A DNA stretch of 64,000 nt from Gluconobacter cadivus. GTDB lineage: Bacteria > Pseudomonadota > Alphaproteobacteria > Acetobacterales > Acetobacteraceae. Position 1 is the first letter of the stretch, and each line of letters begins with the position of its first letter. Under the pieces are notes generated by a model that saw nothing but the letters and a program-made list of their open reading frames with translations, was not told the DNA's origin and made no database searches. This document shows, one piece after another, positions 1-8,552 of this stretch. Location: NCBI RefSeq assembly GCF_015244745.1, contig NZ_JABCQI010000001.1, positions 496,001 through 560,000 of the forward strand, in the 5' to 3' direction. A program made the position numbers and the translations under genes.

Positions 1-488
1 TGCGTATCCAGCAGCGTGTATCGCCCCTGTCGCAGCCCTGCGACAAGATGGACCAGCGCCACCTTAGAAGCATCACGTTCCCGCGAAAACATGCTCTCAC
101 CGAAAAAAGCCCCCCGAAGCGACACGCCATACAGCCCCCCCACCAGAGCCCCGCCGTCCCAGACTTCAATGGAATGGGCGTTTCCCTGACGGTGCAGCTC
201 ACCATAAAGACTGCGGATGCGCCCGCTGATCCATGTCGTCTCCCGCCCGGGAACCGCTTCAGCACAGGCCAGCATGACATCATCGAACGCCCGATCCGCC
301 GTCACCGTCATCCTGCCCGACATCACGAGGCGCATGAGCTTTTTGGGAACATGCATCCCGTCCAGCGGCATGATCCCGCGCTCTTCCGGCAGATACCATG
401 TCAGTTTCGCGCTTTCCGCATCCGGAGCCATGGGAAAAATCCCCGAGGCATAAGCCTGAAGCAGAAGATCCGGCGTTATCTCATCCAT
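1..488 (-). CDS. aat: Leucyl/phenylalanyl-tRNA--protein transferase, 3' end cut by window edge
   Basis: Reading the minus strand from an ATG at 488 gives about 162 residues running off the left edge. The enzyme moves Leu or Phe from tRNA onto proteins with N-terminal Arg/Lys, creating N-degrons for ClpS/ClpAP in the cytoplasm. Family motifs seen are AYASGIFPM near the N-terminus, WISGRI in the middle, and [20 protein letters not shown] followed by ASKVALVHL, which form the core of the acetyltransferase-like fold. Only the last part of the usual 220-250 residues is missing. It is divergent from the small gene at 541, with about 50 bases between them. Confidence 0.93.
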   Translation of the reverse strand, partial: MDEITPDLLLQAYASGIFPMAPDAESAKLTWYLPEERGIMPLDGMHVPKKLMRLVMSGRMTVTADRAFDDVMLACAEAVPGRETTWISGRIRSLYGELHRQGNAHSIEVWDGGALVGGLYGVSLRGAFFGESMFSRERDASKVALVHLVAGLRQGRYTLLDT

Positions 489-540
489 GACGACACAGTT
501 TCTACCCGTTTCCTGAACTGAGGCGCCGCAGAGCACATGG

Positions 541-837
541 ATGGATCCTGTCGTGCGAAATCATGGCCGTGAAGACAACGACCATGGTAAAGGTGGCCTG
601 CCATCAGGGAGACCGCCAGTGCCGCTTGCTTTCATTTACGCCATCATCCTCGTCATACTTGGCGCCCTGCGCCTGCTGATGCCCGAAATACACGGCCTGT
701 TGATGGTTCTGGCCAAAATCAGCGCGGCCTGTCTGGTTATCTCCGCGCTCGTGGATCTGTGGACGATGCGCAAAAACGTCGAACCTGCGACGATGACCGA
801 AGCATCTTTGACCACAGAAGGAGCAACGGAAGCCTGA
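541..837 (+). CDS. Small hypothetical membrane protein
   Basis: A 98-residue frame with a polar head (about 27 residues, rich in His, Asp and Gly), then hydrophobic segments near residues 29-47 ([19 protein letters not shown]) and 53-72, and a Thr/Glu-rich tail. It looks like a two-helix inner membrane protein with short cytoplasmic ends. I recognise no family. The ATG at 541 lacks a clear Shine-Dalgarno sequence, so the true start may be the GTG near 619, just before the first helix. It lies between the divergent aat and the convergent EcsC-like gene. Whether it is coding rests on hydrophobicity and lack of a competing gene. Confidence 0.5.
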   Translation: MDPVVRNHGREDNDHGKGGLPSGRPPVPLAFIYAIILVILGALRLLMPEIHGLLMVLAKISAACLVISALVDLWTMRKNVEPATMTEASLTTEGATEA

Positions 838-848
838 GACTCCTGAGC

Positions 849-1688
849 TCAGGAAAATGTCTCAGACGTGCCCATCCCACCCGCCCGCAGGTCAGCAGCA
901 GCCTCCTTAACGGCCAACCCATGCGTGCGTTCCAGACGACGGATCGTGAAATGGGCCCGTGCCAGCGCGCGGTAATGCGCCAGAAACGCCGTGTTGAGAG
1001 ACGCCCCACACAGCGCGCCCGCAACCGGCACCATCTGCAACGCGAACTTGCGCGACAGACCTATTCCGTAATGCGACGCTACTTCCGCCATCAGCATCAC
1101 GATAGGCCGTCCGCGCAGCAGCGCACGCGCCGAGAAGAAACCCAGTTCGCCTTCCTCGTCGCTCTGACGCGCCGGAAAACTGCGGAGCGCAAAAACTTCC
1201 AGACAGGCCCGGCGCGTGTCTTCGTTACGCAGATCCTCGCCTTCCTCGCGGGCGATGCGGGCGATTTCGCGCATGATGGTCAACGTCGTGAAACCAACAT
1301 CCGGCGCAAGACCGAAAATTCCCCCGAAACCGCCCAGCGCACCAGAGACGGCCACCGCGGCCTGCCCCAGATTCTCACGCATGGGATCGCGCGGGGCCGG
1401 TGCATCGTTGTCGATACCCAGAACAGCCACACGAAACGCCCGTTCGATGGCAACTTCCGCCGTCTTGTGGAATTTTTCCTGCACCGCCGGGGCCAGTCCG
1501 AGTCCCTGCATGCCGAGTCGCGTCGCCTGTCCGACCGCGCCGCCCATCAGGTCGGCCAGACGCACGAGAACCCCACGGCCCTGCTCCACCTTTTCAAGAA
1601 CGGACTGAAGCTGTGCAAGGGAATCCCCGTCCAGCGCCGTCGAGGCGAAATTGCTGGTCGGAAGCTGCGTGTCATTCACTGAGGTCAT
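849..1688 (-). CDS. EcsC family protein
   Basis: A 279-residue protein from the ATG at 1688; an upstream TTG at 1697 is less likely. It resembles the EcsC family, named after the third gene of the Bacillus ecs ABC-transporter locus, whose biochemical role is not settled. Seen are a long helical N-terminal half, a glycine-rich segment (GGFGGIFGLAPDVGF, the most typical family stretch), the following TLTIMREIARIAREEG helix, and a C-terminal VPVAGALCGASLN hydrophobic stretch that may associate with membrane. No transporter genes are adjacent, so it stands alone here. Its head-on neighbour is the small membrane protein at 541. Confidence 0.8.
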   Translation of the reverse strand: MTSVNDTQLPTSNFASTALDGDSLAQLQSVLEKVEQGRGVLVRLADLMGGAVGQATRLGMQGLGLAPAVQEKFHKTAEVAIERAFRVAVLGIDNDAPAPRDPMRENLGQAAVAVSGALGGFGGIFGLAPDVGFTTLTIMREIARIAREEGEDLRNEDTRRACLEVFALRSFPARQSDEEGELGFFSARALLRGRPIVMLMAEVASHYGIGLSRKFALQMVPVAGALCGASLNTAFLAHYRALARAHFTIRRLERTHGLAVKEAAADLRAGGMGTSETFS

Positions 1689-1842
1689 GACGATCAAAAC
1701 TCCTGTTCGTAAGACCCGAAACCGTTTACCGGATAGCAGGTTTCATATCCTAACATGGCACCATCATGGGGATATCGGCGCCAGAAGACTACCCGGGCCA
1801 ACTATCCGGACGAGCACCGTCGGGGTGAGGAGAATTACACCA

Positions 1843-2361
1843 ATGACCGCATTATCGCGCTTGATCCTGTCGGCCCCGCTGACAGCCACCCTCCTCGTTC
1901 CGGCGGTTTCTCCAGCTTTTGCCGCCCCGAGTCACAGCCACCACCATGCCGCTCACGGCACGGCCAATCTGCCGCAGATGGGCCCAACCTCCGGTCAGAT
2001 CGTCGGCGCGCCCGCAAAACCCCTGACCCCGGCCCAGACGGCAGCCCTCCCCGATGAAGGCGCCCCGCCCCCGCCGCACGGCTATACGGAAGTGGAAGAC
2101 TCGGAAACCGCCCTCGCCAGCTATAGCGACCGGGTCCGGACGCATCTTCCGGTCGGTATGCCCGGCCCGAACGCGCAGCAGAAAACCAACGGCCCCAACA
2201 ACCTGCCGTCCCATTTCACGTTGTTTGGTATGCCGGTGAAGTTCAATGCGCCGGTGCAGTCGCCTTATGAAGATGAAGACTCACCAACGAGCTATGCCGG
2301 TCATCCGGTCAATGGCCAGACGAACATCCTCGTCAACGGTGACGCCTCTCCCATTCACTAA
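1843..2361 (+). CDS. Secreted hypothetical protein, Pro/His-rich
   Basis: A 172-residue protein. The ATG at 1843 is chosen because it follows a purine-rich GTGAGGAGAA site and begins a clear Sec signal peptide (MTALSRLIL, a hydrophobic stretch through LLVPAVSPAFA, then APSH), predicting export to the periplasm. The mature part starts with a His cluster (SHSHHHAAH), is rich in Pro, Gly and Asn, and contains AALPDEGAPPPPHGYTEVED. No enzymatic motif is visible. The His-rich start could bind metal, but that is speculation. It ends 12 bases before the convergent EVE-domain gene. Confidence 0.72.
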   Translation: MTALSRLILSAPLTATLLVPAVSPAFAAPSHSHHHAAHGTANLPQMGPTSGQIVGAPAKPLTPAQTAALPDEGAPPPPHGYTEVEDSETALASYSDRVRTHLPVGMPGPNAQQKTNGPNNLPSHFTLFGMPVKFNAPVQSPYEDEDSPTSYAGHPVNGQTNILVNGDASPIH

Positions 2362-2373
2362 GAAATACGGTCT

Positions 2374-2790
2374 TCAGGGGCGCACCCAGTCCCCGATCTG
2401 CGTCAGGTGACGGAACTCCTCCTCCGTCACCGGCGCCACGGACAGTCTGGACTGTTTGAGCAGCGCCATCTCCGCCAGAACCGGATCGGCCTTGATTTCG
2501 GCAAGACTCACGGGACGGCCAAAAGCCCCCATCGCCTTCACATCCACACAGACCCAGCGCGGATCATCCGCAGTCGGGTCCGGATAGGCTTCCCGCACGA
2601 CTTCCACCACACCCACAATCCGTTTTTCGCTAACGGAATGGTAGAAAAACGCCAGATCGCCGATCTTCATCGCCGCAAGATTGTTGCGCGCCTGATAGTT
2701 GCGTACGCCCGTCCACGGCTCGACATTATTATGGACCTGCTGCGCCCATGAGAACGCCTCGGGTTCCGATTTCACCAGCCAGAAAGCCAT
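2374..2790 (-). CDS. EVE domain protein (thymocyte nuclear protein-like)
   Basis: A 138-residue protein, the normal length of a stand-alone EVE domain. EVE domains belong to the PUA-like fold and bind modified bases in DNA or RNA. Motifs seen are MAFWLVKSEPEAFSW at the N-terminus, WTGVRNYQARNNL, MKIGDLAFFYHS and RIVGVVEVVREAYPDPT, all typical of the THYN1/EVE group. Start is the ATG at 2790 behind GGGAGTGAGAG. It is divergent from the ccm operon, and a strong hairpin lies in its leader (2813-2854). Its substrate cannot be read from sequence. Confidence 0.9.
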   Translation of the reverse strand: MAFWLVKSEPEAFSWAQQVHNNVEPWTGVRNYQARNNLAAMKIGDLAFFYHSVSEKRIVGVVEVVREAYPDPTADDPRWVCVDVKAMGAFGRPVSLAEIKADPVLAEMALLKQSRLSVAPVTEEEFRHLTQIGDWVRP

Positions 2791-2812
2791 CTCTCACTCC
2801 CGCCACAAAGGC

Positions 2813-2854
2813 TGCCCCCAAGGGCCGCCCCAAAAGCCGCCCTTGGGGCATTTT
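2813..2854. other. Strong hairpin in the divergent EVE/ccmC intergenic region
   Basis: Arms TGCCCC(C)AAGGG at 2813-2824 and CCCTTGGGGCA at 2840-2850 pair over 11 bases with one bulged C, around a GC-rich loop. On the plus strand it is followed by TTTT, so it could act as an intrinsic terminator or attenuator ahead of ccmC. On the minus strand it would lie in the EVE leader. Function is inferred only from structure. Confidence 0.5.
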
Positions 2855-2919
2855 GCGCTCAATTCCGTGAAACGTGATAACAGTGATCGGAACAATGGGA
2901 CAACGCGCCTCTTCCGAAT

Positions 2920-3765
2920 ATGATTGCTTCGGACTATTTCAATGGGGAACCTGTCGCGGGGAACCCATCGCCGCGTTGCCACTCTGCCGAGGTCCGTGTC
3001 CCAGTGCGCCCTACCCCCAACCTGCTCCATCGCTATGCCAATCCGGGGCAGTTCCTGCGTCTGGCGCGCACCCTGCTGCCTTGGCTGACCGGTGGCGCAA
3101 TCGTGTTTCTCGTGGTCGGTGTGATCTGGGGTCTGTTCATTGCACCAGCCGACTGGCAGCAGGGCGACACCGTCCGCATTATGTATGTGCATGTCCCGAT
3201 GGCCTGGCTGGCATCGTCCTGCTACCTCGGGCTTGCAACCTGCGGCGTGCTTTCGCTGGTCTGGCGCCATCCGCTGGCGGATCTGGCCGCCATCGAGATC
3301 GGGCCCGTCGGTGCCTGCGCCGCCGCCCTGTGCCTGATTACGGGCTCGCTGTGGGGTGAGCCGATGTGGGGCACATGGTGGGTCTGGGACGCGCGCCTGA
3401 CATCCATGCTGGTGCTGTTCTTCCTGTATCTGGGCCATATCGCCCTGATCCGCGCCTTCGACGAACCCGCCCGCGGCCAGCGCGCCGCCGCGATCCTCGC
3501 TCTGGCCGGCGTCATTGACCTTCCGATCATCAAGTTCAGCGTCCAGTGGTGGAACACCCTGCACCAGCCCGACAGCATCACCCTGACCGGCGCACCCACC
3601 ATGTCCATGATGATGCTCTGGCCGCTGCTGATCTGTACGATCGGCTTTACGCTCGGTGTTGCGGCCGTCATTTTCACCCGGCTTAGTGCCGCCATCCATG
3701 AAAGCCGTGCGCGCCAGATGATGGCCCGTTCGCGTCTCGATCGCAGGGACAGTCAAGCAGCATGA
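2920..3765 (+). CDS. ccmC: Cytochrome c maturation haem-handling protein CcmC
   Basis: A 281-residue inner membrane protein of the System I (Ccm) pathway. CcmC holds haem at the periplasmic face and presents it to CcmE for covalent attachment. The diagnostic tryptophan-rich loop is seen as GEPMWGTWWVWDARLTS, followed by the SVQWWNTLHQ segment; both lie between membrane helices, and MYVHVPMAWLAS is also typical. The start is uncertain: the ATG at 2920 gives a long polar head, while a GTG at 3004 (before RPTPNLLHRYANP) gives a more usual length. It heads the ccmCDEFGHI operon; ccmA and ccmB are not immediately upstream. Confidence 0.95.
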   Translation: MIASDYFNGEPVAGNPSPRCHSAEVRVPVRPTPNLLHRYANPGQFLRLARTLLPWLTGGAIVFLVVGVIWGLFIAPADWQQGDTVRIMYVHVPMAWLASSCYLGLATCGVLSLVWRHPLADLAAIEIGPVGACAAALCLITGSLWGEPMWGTWWVWDARLTSMLVLFFLYLGHIALIRAFDEPARGQRAAAILALAGVIDLPIIKFSVQWWNTLHQPDSITLTGAPTMSMMMLWPLLICTIGFTLGVAAVIFTRLSAAIHESRARQMMARSRLDRRDSQAA

Positions 3766-3929
3766 TGCATCTCCCGAACCACTGGCCGTATATCGCGGCC
3801 TCCTATGCCCTGACGCTGGGCTGCTCCCTTGTGCTCGGTGTTGGTGCCGCCCTGCGCCTTCGGAAATCCAAAGCCCGTCTGGCCGCCGTCGAAGGCCATG
3901 CCCGCCGCCGTGAAAGGTCAGCCTCATGA
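3762..3929 (+). CDS. ccmD: Haem exporter protein CcmD
   Basis: A 55-residue gene overlapping both neighbours by four bases (ATGA type): its ATG at 3762 sits in the ccmC stop and its TGA at 3927-3929 overlaps the ccmE ATG. The product has a short N-terminal stretch (HLPNHWPYIAASYALTL), one transmembrane helix and a positively charged tail (RLRKSKARL...RRRERS), which is the CcmD pattern. CcmD helps release haem-loaded CcmE from the CcmABC complex. Sequence conservation in this family is low, so the call rests on size, topology and its fixed place between ccmC and ccmE. Confidence 0.88.
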   Translation: MMHLPNHWPYIAASYALTLGCSLVLGVGAALRLRKSKARLAAVEGHARRRERSAS

Positions 3930-4429
3930 CCCGCAAGACCCGTCGTCTCTGGATCGTCATCGCCTGTCTGGCCTGTGTCGGTTCCGCCGCTGCCCTGACG
4001 CTGCGGGCGTTCTCGTCCAACATCGTGTTCTTCATGGCCCCCTCGCAGGTAAAGGCCAATCCGCCCTCACCCGATCGCACCATCCGCCTCGGCGGCATGG
4101 TCATGGCTGGCAGCCTGCACCGCATCAATGAAAACGGCACCCCCGTGAACGCCTTTCAAGTGACGGACGGGCAGGCCGCGGTCGAGGTCCATTACACCGG
4201 CATCCTCCCCGACCTGTTCCGCGAAGGGCAGAGCGTCGTCGCCCTCGGCACCGTCCAGAAGGATGGCGGCTTCACGGCCAGCGAAGTCCTCGCTAAGCAT
4301 GACGAAACCTACATGCCCAAGGAAGTCGCGGACGAACTCAAGCGTACCGGCAAATGGGACCCGCGCTTCGGCAAAGCGCCGGACGCGTCGAGCTGGGACA
4401 CCATGACCGCAAAGAAAGCAGGGGGCTGA
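3926..4429 (+). CDS. ccmE: Haem chaperone CcmE
   Basis: A 167-residue periplasmic haem chaperone anchored by one N-terminal helix (residues about 8-27). It takes haem from CcmC, binds it covalently through a histidine and delivers it to CcmF/CcmH. The family features are intact: the SSNIVFFMAPSQV stretch after the anchor, RLGGMVMAGS at the start of the OB-fold barrel, and the haem-attachment motif HxxxY as His125-DET-Tyr129 in LAKHDETYMP. Translational overlap with ccmD and a 7-base gap to ccmF indicate one transcript. Confidence 0.96.
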   Translation: MTRKTRRLWIVIACLACVGSAAALTLRAFSSNIVFFMAPSQVKANPPSPDRTIRLGGMVMAGSLHRINENGTPVNAFQVTDGQAAVEVHYTGILPDLFREGQSVVALGTVQKDGGFTASEVLAKHDETYMPKEVADELKRTGKWDPRFGKAPDASSWDTMTAKKAGG

Positions 4430-4436
4430 TCGCCTA

Positions 4437-6416
4437 ATGTTCGGACCAGAACAGGGCCATTTCGCCCTGGCCCTCGCCTGCGTGCTCGCCCTCGTGCAGT
4501 TCGCCGTCCCACTCTGGGGCGCCAACCGCCGCGACGCGCGCCTTGTGGGGCTTGCGCCTTATCTCGCGGTCTCGCAGTTACTTGCGCTGGGCTATTCGTT
4601 CCTGTGCCTCGTGATGTGCGCCGTCAGCGACGATTTCTCGGTCCAGAACGTCGCGGCAAACTCCGCTGTCTCCAAGCCGCTGCTGTATAAAATCACGGGC
4701 GTCTGGGGAAACCATGAAGGCTCCGTCCTGCTCTGGACGCTGATCCTCGCCGTCTGTGGCGGCGCGGTCTCACTATTCGGCCGCAACCTGCCGGACATCC
4801 TGCGCGGGCGCGTTCTGGCCATTCTCGGCGGCGTCTCCGCCGGGTTCCAGATGTTCTGCCTCCTGACGTCCGATCCGTTTGAGCGCGTCTTCCCCGCTCC
4901 AATGGACGGTCAGGGCATGAACCCCCTGCTTCAGGACCCCGGCCTCGCCTTCCATCCGCCCATTCTCTACACCGGCTATGTCGGTTTCGCCGTCCCCTTC
5001 GCCTTCGCCGTCGCTGCCCTGATCGAGGGCCGTGTCGATGCCGCATGGGGCCGGTGGGTCCGCCCGTGGGCCGTGGCGGCCTGGTGCTTCCTGACCTGCG
5101 GCATCGCGCTTGGTTCGTGGTGGTCCTATTATGTGCTGGGCTGGGGCGGTTACTGGTTCTGGGACCCGGTGGAAAACGCCTCCCTCATTCCCTGGCTGAC
5201 GGGGACGGCCCTCGTGCATTCCGCCATTGTCGTCGAGAAGCGCGAAGGCCTGAAGATCTGGACGGTCCTGCTGGCCATCGCGACCTTCTCGTTCTCGCTG
5301 TCGGGCACGTTCCTCGTGCGCTCGGGCATCCTGAACTCGGTCCACGCCTTCGCCAACGATCCCGCCCGCGGCGTGTTCATTCTGGCCCTGCTTGCCATCG
5401 TCATCGGCGGCTCGCTGGCTCTGTTTGCGTGGCGCGCGCCTTCCCTCACCTCGACCGGCCTGTTTTCGCCGGTTTCGCGTGAAGGCTCGCTGGTCCTGAA
5501 CAACATCCTGCTATGCTCGATCTGCGCTGTCGTCGTCACAGGCACGATGTACCCGCCCTTCATGCAGCTTCTGGCCGGGCGTACCATTTCCGTCGGCAAG
5601 CCGTTCTTTGACGCCGCCACGATCCCGCTGACCCTGCCGCTTCTGCTGGCCATGGGCATCGGCACCGCCCTGCCCTGGAAGCGCGCGCAGCTCGCCCGGA
5701 CGTTCTCGCATCTCTATGCGGCAGCCGGGATTGCGGCGATCGGACTGGCCCTGTGCTTCTGGAAGCTCTCCGGCATCCTGCCCATCGCCTGCGGTGCGCT
5801 GGCCATCTGGGTGATCGCGGCATCCGTCTCCGACGTCCTGCGCCGGGTCGGCATTGGCCATACGTCCGCGCAGGGCGTGTGGGAGCGCATGAAGAACCTG
5901 CCGCGTTCAAGCTGGGGGGCGGCACTCGCCCATATCGGCGCAGGCATCACCATTCTCGGCCTGTGCGGCATGTCTCAGGCCGAGCACGCCATCGTTGAAG
6001 TCCATATCGGCGAAACGCGCTCTCTGGCCGGGGACGACTGGACCCTGCTGGACGTGCACGACTATATCGGCCCGAACTACAAGGCCATGCAGGCCGACAT
6101 CGCCATCCGCCATAACGGCAAGCTCGTGACCATCCTGCATCCTGAAAAGCGCGACTTCACGACGCAGAGCCAGACCACGACCGAAGTCGCCATCCACACC
6201 AACTTCATTACGGATCTATACGGTGTAGTCGGTGACCGTCACGGTACGGGTAAGGACACGACCTACGTCCTGCGCCTGCACCGCAATCCGCTCGCGCCCT
6301 GGATGTGGCTGGGGGGACTGGTCATGGCGATTGGCGGCGCGTTCTCGCTGTCCGACCGCCGGATGCGGATCGGCGCGCCCAAGCGTGCCGCCGCCCGCAA
6401 CATGGCCCGCGCCTGA
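4437..6416 (+). CDS. ccmF: Cytochrome c haem lyase subunit CcmF
   Basis: A 659-residue polytopic membrane protein, the usual CcmF length. It accepts haem from CcmE and, with CcmH/CcmI, joins it to the CXXCH motifs of apocytochromes c. The WWD haem-binding motif is seen as GWGGYWFWDPVENASLIPWL, preceded by GSWWSYYVLG; the GVWGNHEGSVLLW region and conserved histidines in periplasmic loops also fit. The C-terminal soluble portion (HVEIGETRSL-like region to TDLYGVVGDR) is complete. Starts 7 bases after ccmE and is followed 12 bases later by the ccmG homologue. Confidence 0.97.
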   Translation: MFGPEQGHFALALACVLALVQFAVPLWGANRRDARLVGLAPYLAVSQLLALGYSFLCLVMCAVSDDFSVQNVAANSAVSKPLLYKITGVWGNHEGSVLLWTLILAVCGGAVSLFGRNLPDILRGRVLAILGGVSAGFQMFCLLTSDPFERVFPAPMDGQGMNPLLQDPGLAFHPPILYTGYVGFAVPFAFAVAALIEGRVDAAWGRWVRPWAVAAWCFLTCGIALGSWWSYYVLGWGGYWFWDPVENASLIPWLTGTALVHSAIVVEKREGLKIWTVLLAIATFSFSLSGTFLVRSGILNSVHAFANDPARGVFILALLAIVIGGSLALFAWRAPSLTSTGLFSPVSREGSLVLNNILLCSICAVVVTGTMYPPFMQLLAGRTISVGKPFFDAATIPLTLPLLLAMGIGTALPWKRAQLARTFSHLYAAAGIAAIGLALCFWKLSGILPIACGALAIWVIAASVSDVLRRVGIGHTSAQGVWERMKNLPRSSWGAALAHIGAGITILGLCGMSQAEHAIVEVHIGETRSLAGDDWTLLDVHDYIGPNYKAMQADIAIRHNGKLVTILHPEKRDFTTQSQTTTEVAIHTNFITDLYGVVGDRHGTGKDTTYVLRLHRNPLAPWMWLGGLVMAIGGAFSLSDRRMRIGAPKRAAARNMARA

Positions 6417-6428
6417 GGAGAAACGGAC

Positions 6429-6983
6429 ATGAGCGTAACACGACGCGGCATCCTCACCGCCGTGCCCATCATCGGCGCGGGCGTCCTCGGCGTCGGTTTC
6501 TGGCGGATGCTGAGCGACATGCGCAGCGGTGCCTTTGACCCACGTGCGATCAAGAACCCCAATGTCGGCAAACCTATCCCGACCTTCGCCATGCCGGGCC
6601 TCCCCGGTCTTGGCGACGGCTTCACAGATGCGGAACTCAAAGCCCAGCACCGTCCGGTTCTGGTCAATTTCTTCGCCTCATGGTGCATTCCCTGCGTGGC
6701 GGAAATGCCCGGCCTGCGCGCCATCTCGCGCAACATGCCCATCTGGGGCATCGCCTATGAGGACAAGCCCGAAAACGCCAGCGCCTTCATCCAGCGCGAC
6801 GGCTCGCCTTACGCCCGCGTCGCTTCCGACCGGCATGGCCGCGTGGCGATCGACTGGGGCGTGACCGGCGTACCCGAGAGCTTTCTGGTCGCACCGGGAG
6901 GCCGCATTATCTGGCATGGCAGCGCCGCCCTCGACCCGCAGATCTACGAGGCGGAAATCCGCCCGAGGCTGGCCGGATTATGA
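6429..6983 (+). CDS. ccmG: Thiol:disulfide interchange protein CcmG/DsbE
   Basis: A 184-residue membrane-anchored thioredoxin-fold protein. It keeps apocytochrome c cysteines reduced in the periplasm before haem ligation. An N-terminal uncleaved helix (residues about 8-26) is followed by a thioredoxin domain with active site Cys86-Ile-Pro-Cys89 (FFASWCIPC), the acidic CcmG-type EDKPENA stretch and the cis-Pro loop GVTGVPESFLV. It overlaps ccmH by four bases (6980-6983), so coupled translation is likely. Confidence 0.96.
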   Translation: MSVTRRGILTAVPIIGAGVLGVGFWRMLSDMRSGAFDPRAIKNPNVGKPIPTFAMPGLPGLGDGFTDAELKAQHRPVLVNFFASWCIPCVAEMPGLRAISRNMPIWGIAYEDKPENASAFIQRDGSPYARVASDRHGRVAIDWGVTGVPESFLVAPGGRIIWHGSAALDPQIYEAEIRPRLAGL

Positions 6984-7450
6984 AGGCTTCCAGACGCTTT
7001 CCGGCCCTGCTGCTCGCGGTTAGCCTGATCGGCGGCGGCGTAGCCCTTGCCGTGGACGATCCCGCCGAAATGCTGCCCAACCCGGTGCAGGAAAAACGGG
7101 CCGAAACCATCGGCGCGCATCTGCGCTGCCTCGTCTGTCAGAACGAGAGCATCGAGGACAGCAGCGCGCCCCTCGCCCGGGATCTGCGCAAGGTCGTCCG
7201 CGAACAGGTCGCGGCAGGCAAAAGCGATCAGCAGATCATGGACTGGATGACCGAACGCTACGGCGAATTCATCCGTCTGGCTCCACAGTTTTCATGGTCC
7301 ACCGCCCTGCTCTGGCTGATGCCGGCGCTCGCGCTGGTGGCCGGACTTGTCATTGCATGGCGTACGGCCAGACGCCGCGTCGTCGCCACGCCTGCGCCGC
7401 TCACGGATGACGAGCGCGCGCGTCTGGATGCCCTTTCGGGCCGGGAGTAA
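6980..7450 (+). CDS. ccmH: Cytochrome c maturation protein CcmH (CycL type)
   Basis: A 156-residue protein: signal peptide (residues about 1-24), periplasmic three-helix domain with the redox motif LRCLVCQN (Cys50, Cys53), the conserved QIMDWMTERYGEFI segment, and a C-terminal membrane helix (about 108-126). It reduces apocytochrome c or the CcmG/apocytochrome mixed disulfide. It carries only the CcmH domain; the CcmI part is the separate next gene, as usual in alphaproteobacteria, unlike the fused E. coli protein. Confidence 0.96.
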   Translation: MKASRRFPALLLAVSLIGGGVALAVDDPAEMLPNPVQEKRAETIGAHLRCLVCQNESIEDSSAPLARDLRKVVREQVAAGKSDQQIMDWMTERYGEFIRLAPQFSWSTALLWLMPALALVAGLVIAWRTARRRVVATPAPLTDDERARLDALSGRE

Positions 7451-7455
7451 ATTTT

Positions 7456-8196
7456 TTGTTCTGGTTGGGAATCCTGATTATCGCTGCGGTGGCCCTGTGC
7501 CCCGCCTTTCTGGGCCTGCGAACCCTGCGCCGCCGGGTGAATGCCCGCGACTCCGCTCTCACGCTCTATCGCGGACAGCTTGGGGATCTGGAGCGCGATC
7601 ACGCCCTCACCCTCATCAATGATGAAGAATATCAGGCCGCGCGCCTTGAAGTTCAGCGCCGCCTGCTGGCCACGGATGGCGAAGCCGCCGTCGAAGATCT
7701 GTCGGCTGAACCGGCAAAGCGCCGCCGGGTTCTTCCTGTTCTGGCGGTCGGACTCGGCATCCCGGTACTGGCATTTGCCCTCTATATCGTTAACGGCCAC
7801 CCCTCCCTCCCGCCACAGCCACTGAGCGAACGTCAGACTGGGCCGGACGCGAAGGGTCTGGAAATGATCCATAAACTTCAGGCTGAAGTCGCTACGATCC
7901 CTGCGACATCCTCGACTTATGCGACCGGACACTTCATGCTGGGGCAGGTCGAAGCCAAGTCCGGTCTGACGGAAGATGCGATCCGGGACTGGAAAGCCGC
8001 TCTCGACGCCCATTTCGAGCCCGAGCTGGCCATTCGCCTCGCCGAGCTTGAAAGTCGTAACGGCAGCCACATCTCTGGCGAAAGCCTTGACCTCTATCGC
8101 CGCGCCCTGGCAGCGGCACCGGCCGATGCGCCCTGGCGTATGGCCGTGGAAGCCCGTATTGCGGTTGGCGAACATCAGGAGAATAACGGTCAGTGA
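7456..8196 (+). CDS. ccmI: Cytochrome c biogenesis protein CcmI
   Basis: A 246-residue protein from a TTG start at 7456, five bases after ccmH. It has an N-terminal helix (FWLGILIIAAVALCPAFLGL), a coiled, charged cytoplasmic loop (RDSALTLYRGQLGDLERD..ALTLINDEEYQAARLEVQRRLL, typical of CcmI), a second helix (about 96-112), then a periplasmic TPR-like region. CcmI binds the C-terminal helix of apocytochromes and hands them to CcmF/H. The periplasmic part is short compared with the 400-residue Rhodobacter type. The stop overlaps the next gene by four bases. Confidence 0.9.
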   Translation: MFWLGILIIAAVALCPAFLGLRTLRRRVNARDSALTLYRGQLGDLERDHALTLINDEEYQAARLEVQRRLLATDGEAAVEDLSAEPAKRRRVLPVLAVGLGIPVLAFALYIVNGHPSLPPQPLSERQTGPDAKGLEMIHKLQAEVATIPATSSTYATGHFMLGQVEAKSGLTEDAIRDWKAALDAHFEPELAIRLAELESRNGSHISGESLDLYRRALAAAPADAPWRMAVEARIAVGEHQENNGQ

Positions 8197-8474
8197 GAAA
8201 ACCCGAAGCCAACGCCATCGCGCTGTGCCCCGTCTGTCGCAAACCCATGCGCCCGACATCGGAGAAATGCCCACATTGCGGTGCTGAACGTCATTACGGC
8301 CCGCGACTTCTTGAATCCGCCGTCTGCGCCTTTGCCGGAATGGTCCTGCTCTCGGCGGTTTCCACCCTGATTCTACCGATCTCGCTGTGGACCATCATGT
8401 TCGCCGCCATCGGACTGGTGGCCGGTTTTCTCTTTTCCCACAACCGTTTCAGTGGGGATCGCTGGCTGCAATAA
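8193..8474 (+). CDS. Zinc-ribbon small membrane protein
   Basis: A 93-residue product starting at a GTG (8193) inside the ccmI stop codon, so it appears translationally coupled to the ccm operon. Residues about 12-29 form a zinc ribbon, CPVC followed by CPHC (two CxxC pairs 15 residues apart), and the rest contains two hydrophobic helices (about 44-66 and 68-82). I recognise no named family. Its position at the end of the ccm operon may be incidental or may mark a membrane-bound accessory factor; no direct evidence decides. Confidence 0.72.
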   Translation: MRKPEANAIALCPVCRKPMRPTSEKCPHCGAERHYGPRLLESAVCAFAGMVLLSAVSTLILPISLWTIMFAAIGLVAGFLFSHNRFSGDRWLQ

Positions 8475-8552
8475 CGTGTTGGGATGGGCGACGCGCTTAT
8501 CCCACTTTTGCAACTCTTCCCGCTCTCGAAACATTCCTGCTAATAAACAGGA

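Noticed and set aside
2794-4140. 448-codon minus-strand open frame opposite ccmC-ccmE
   Set aside because: It crosses three ccm genes with clear family motifs and shows low-complexity, charged sequence without family signs.
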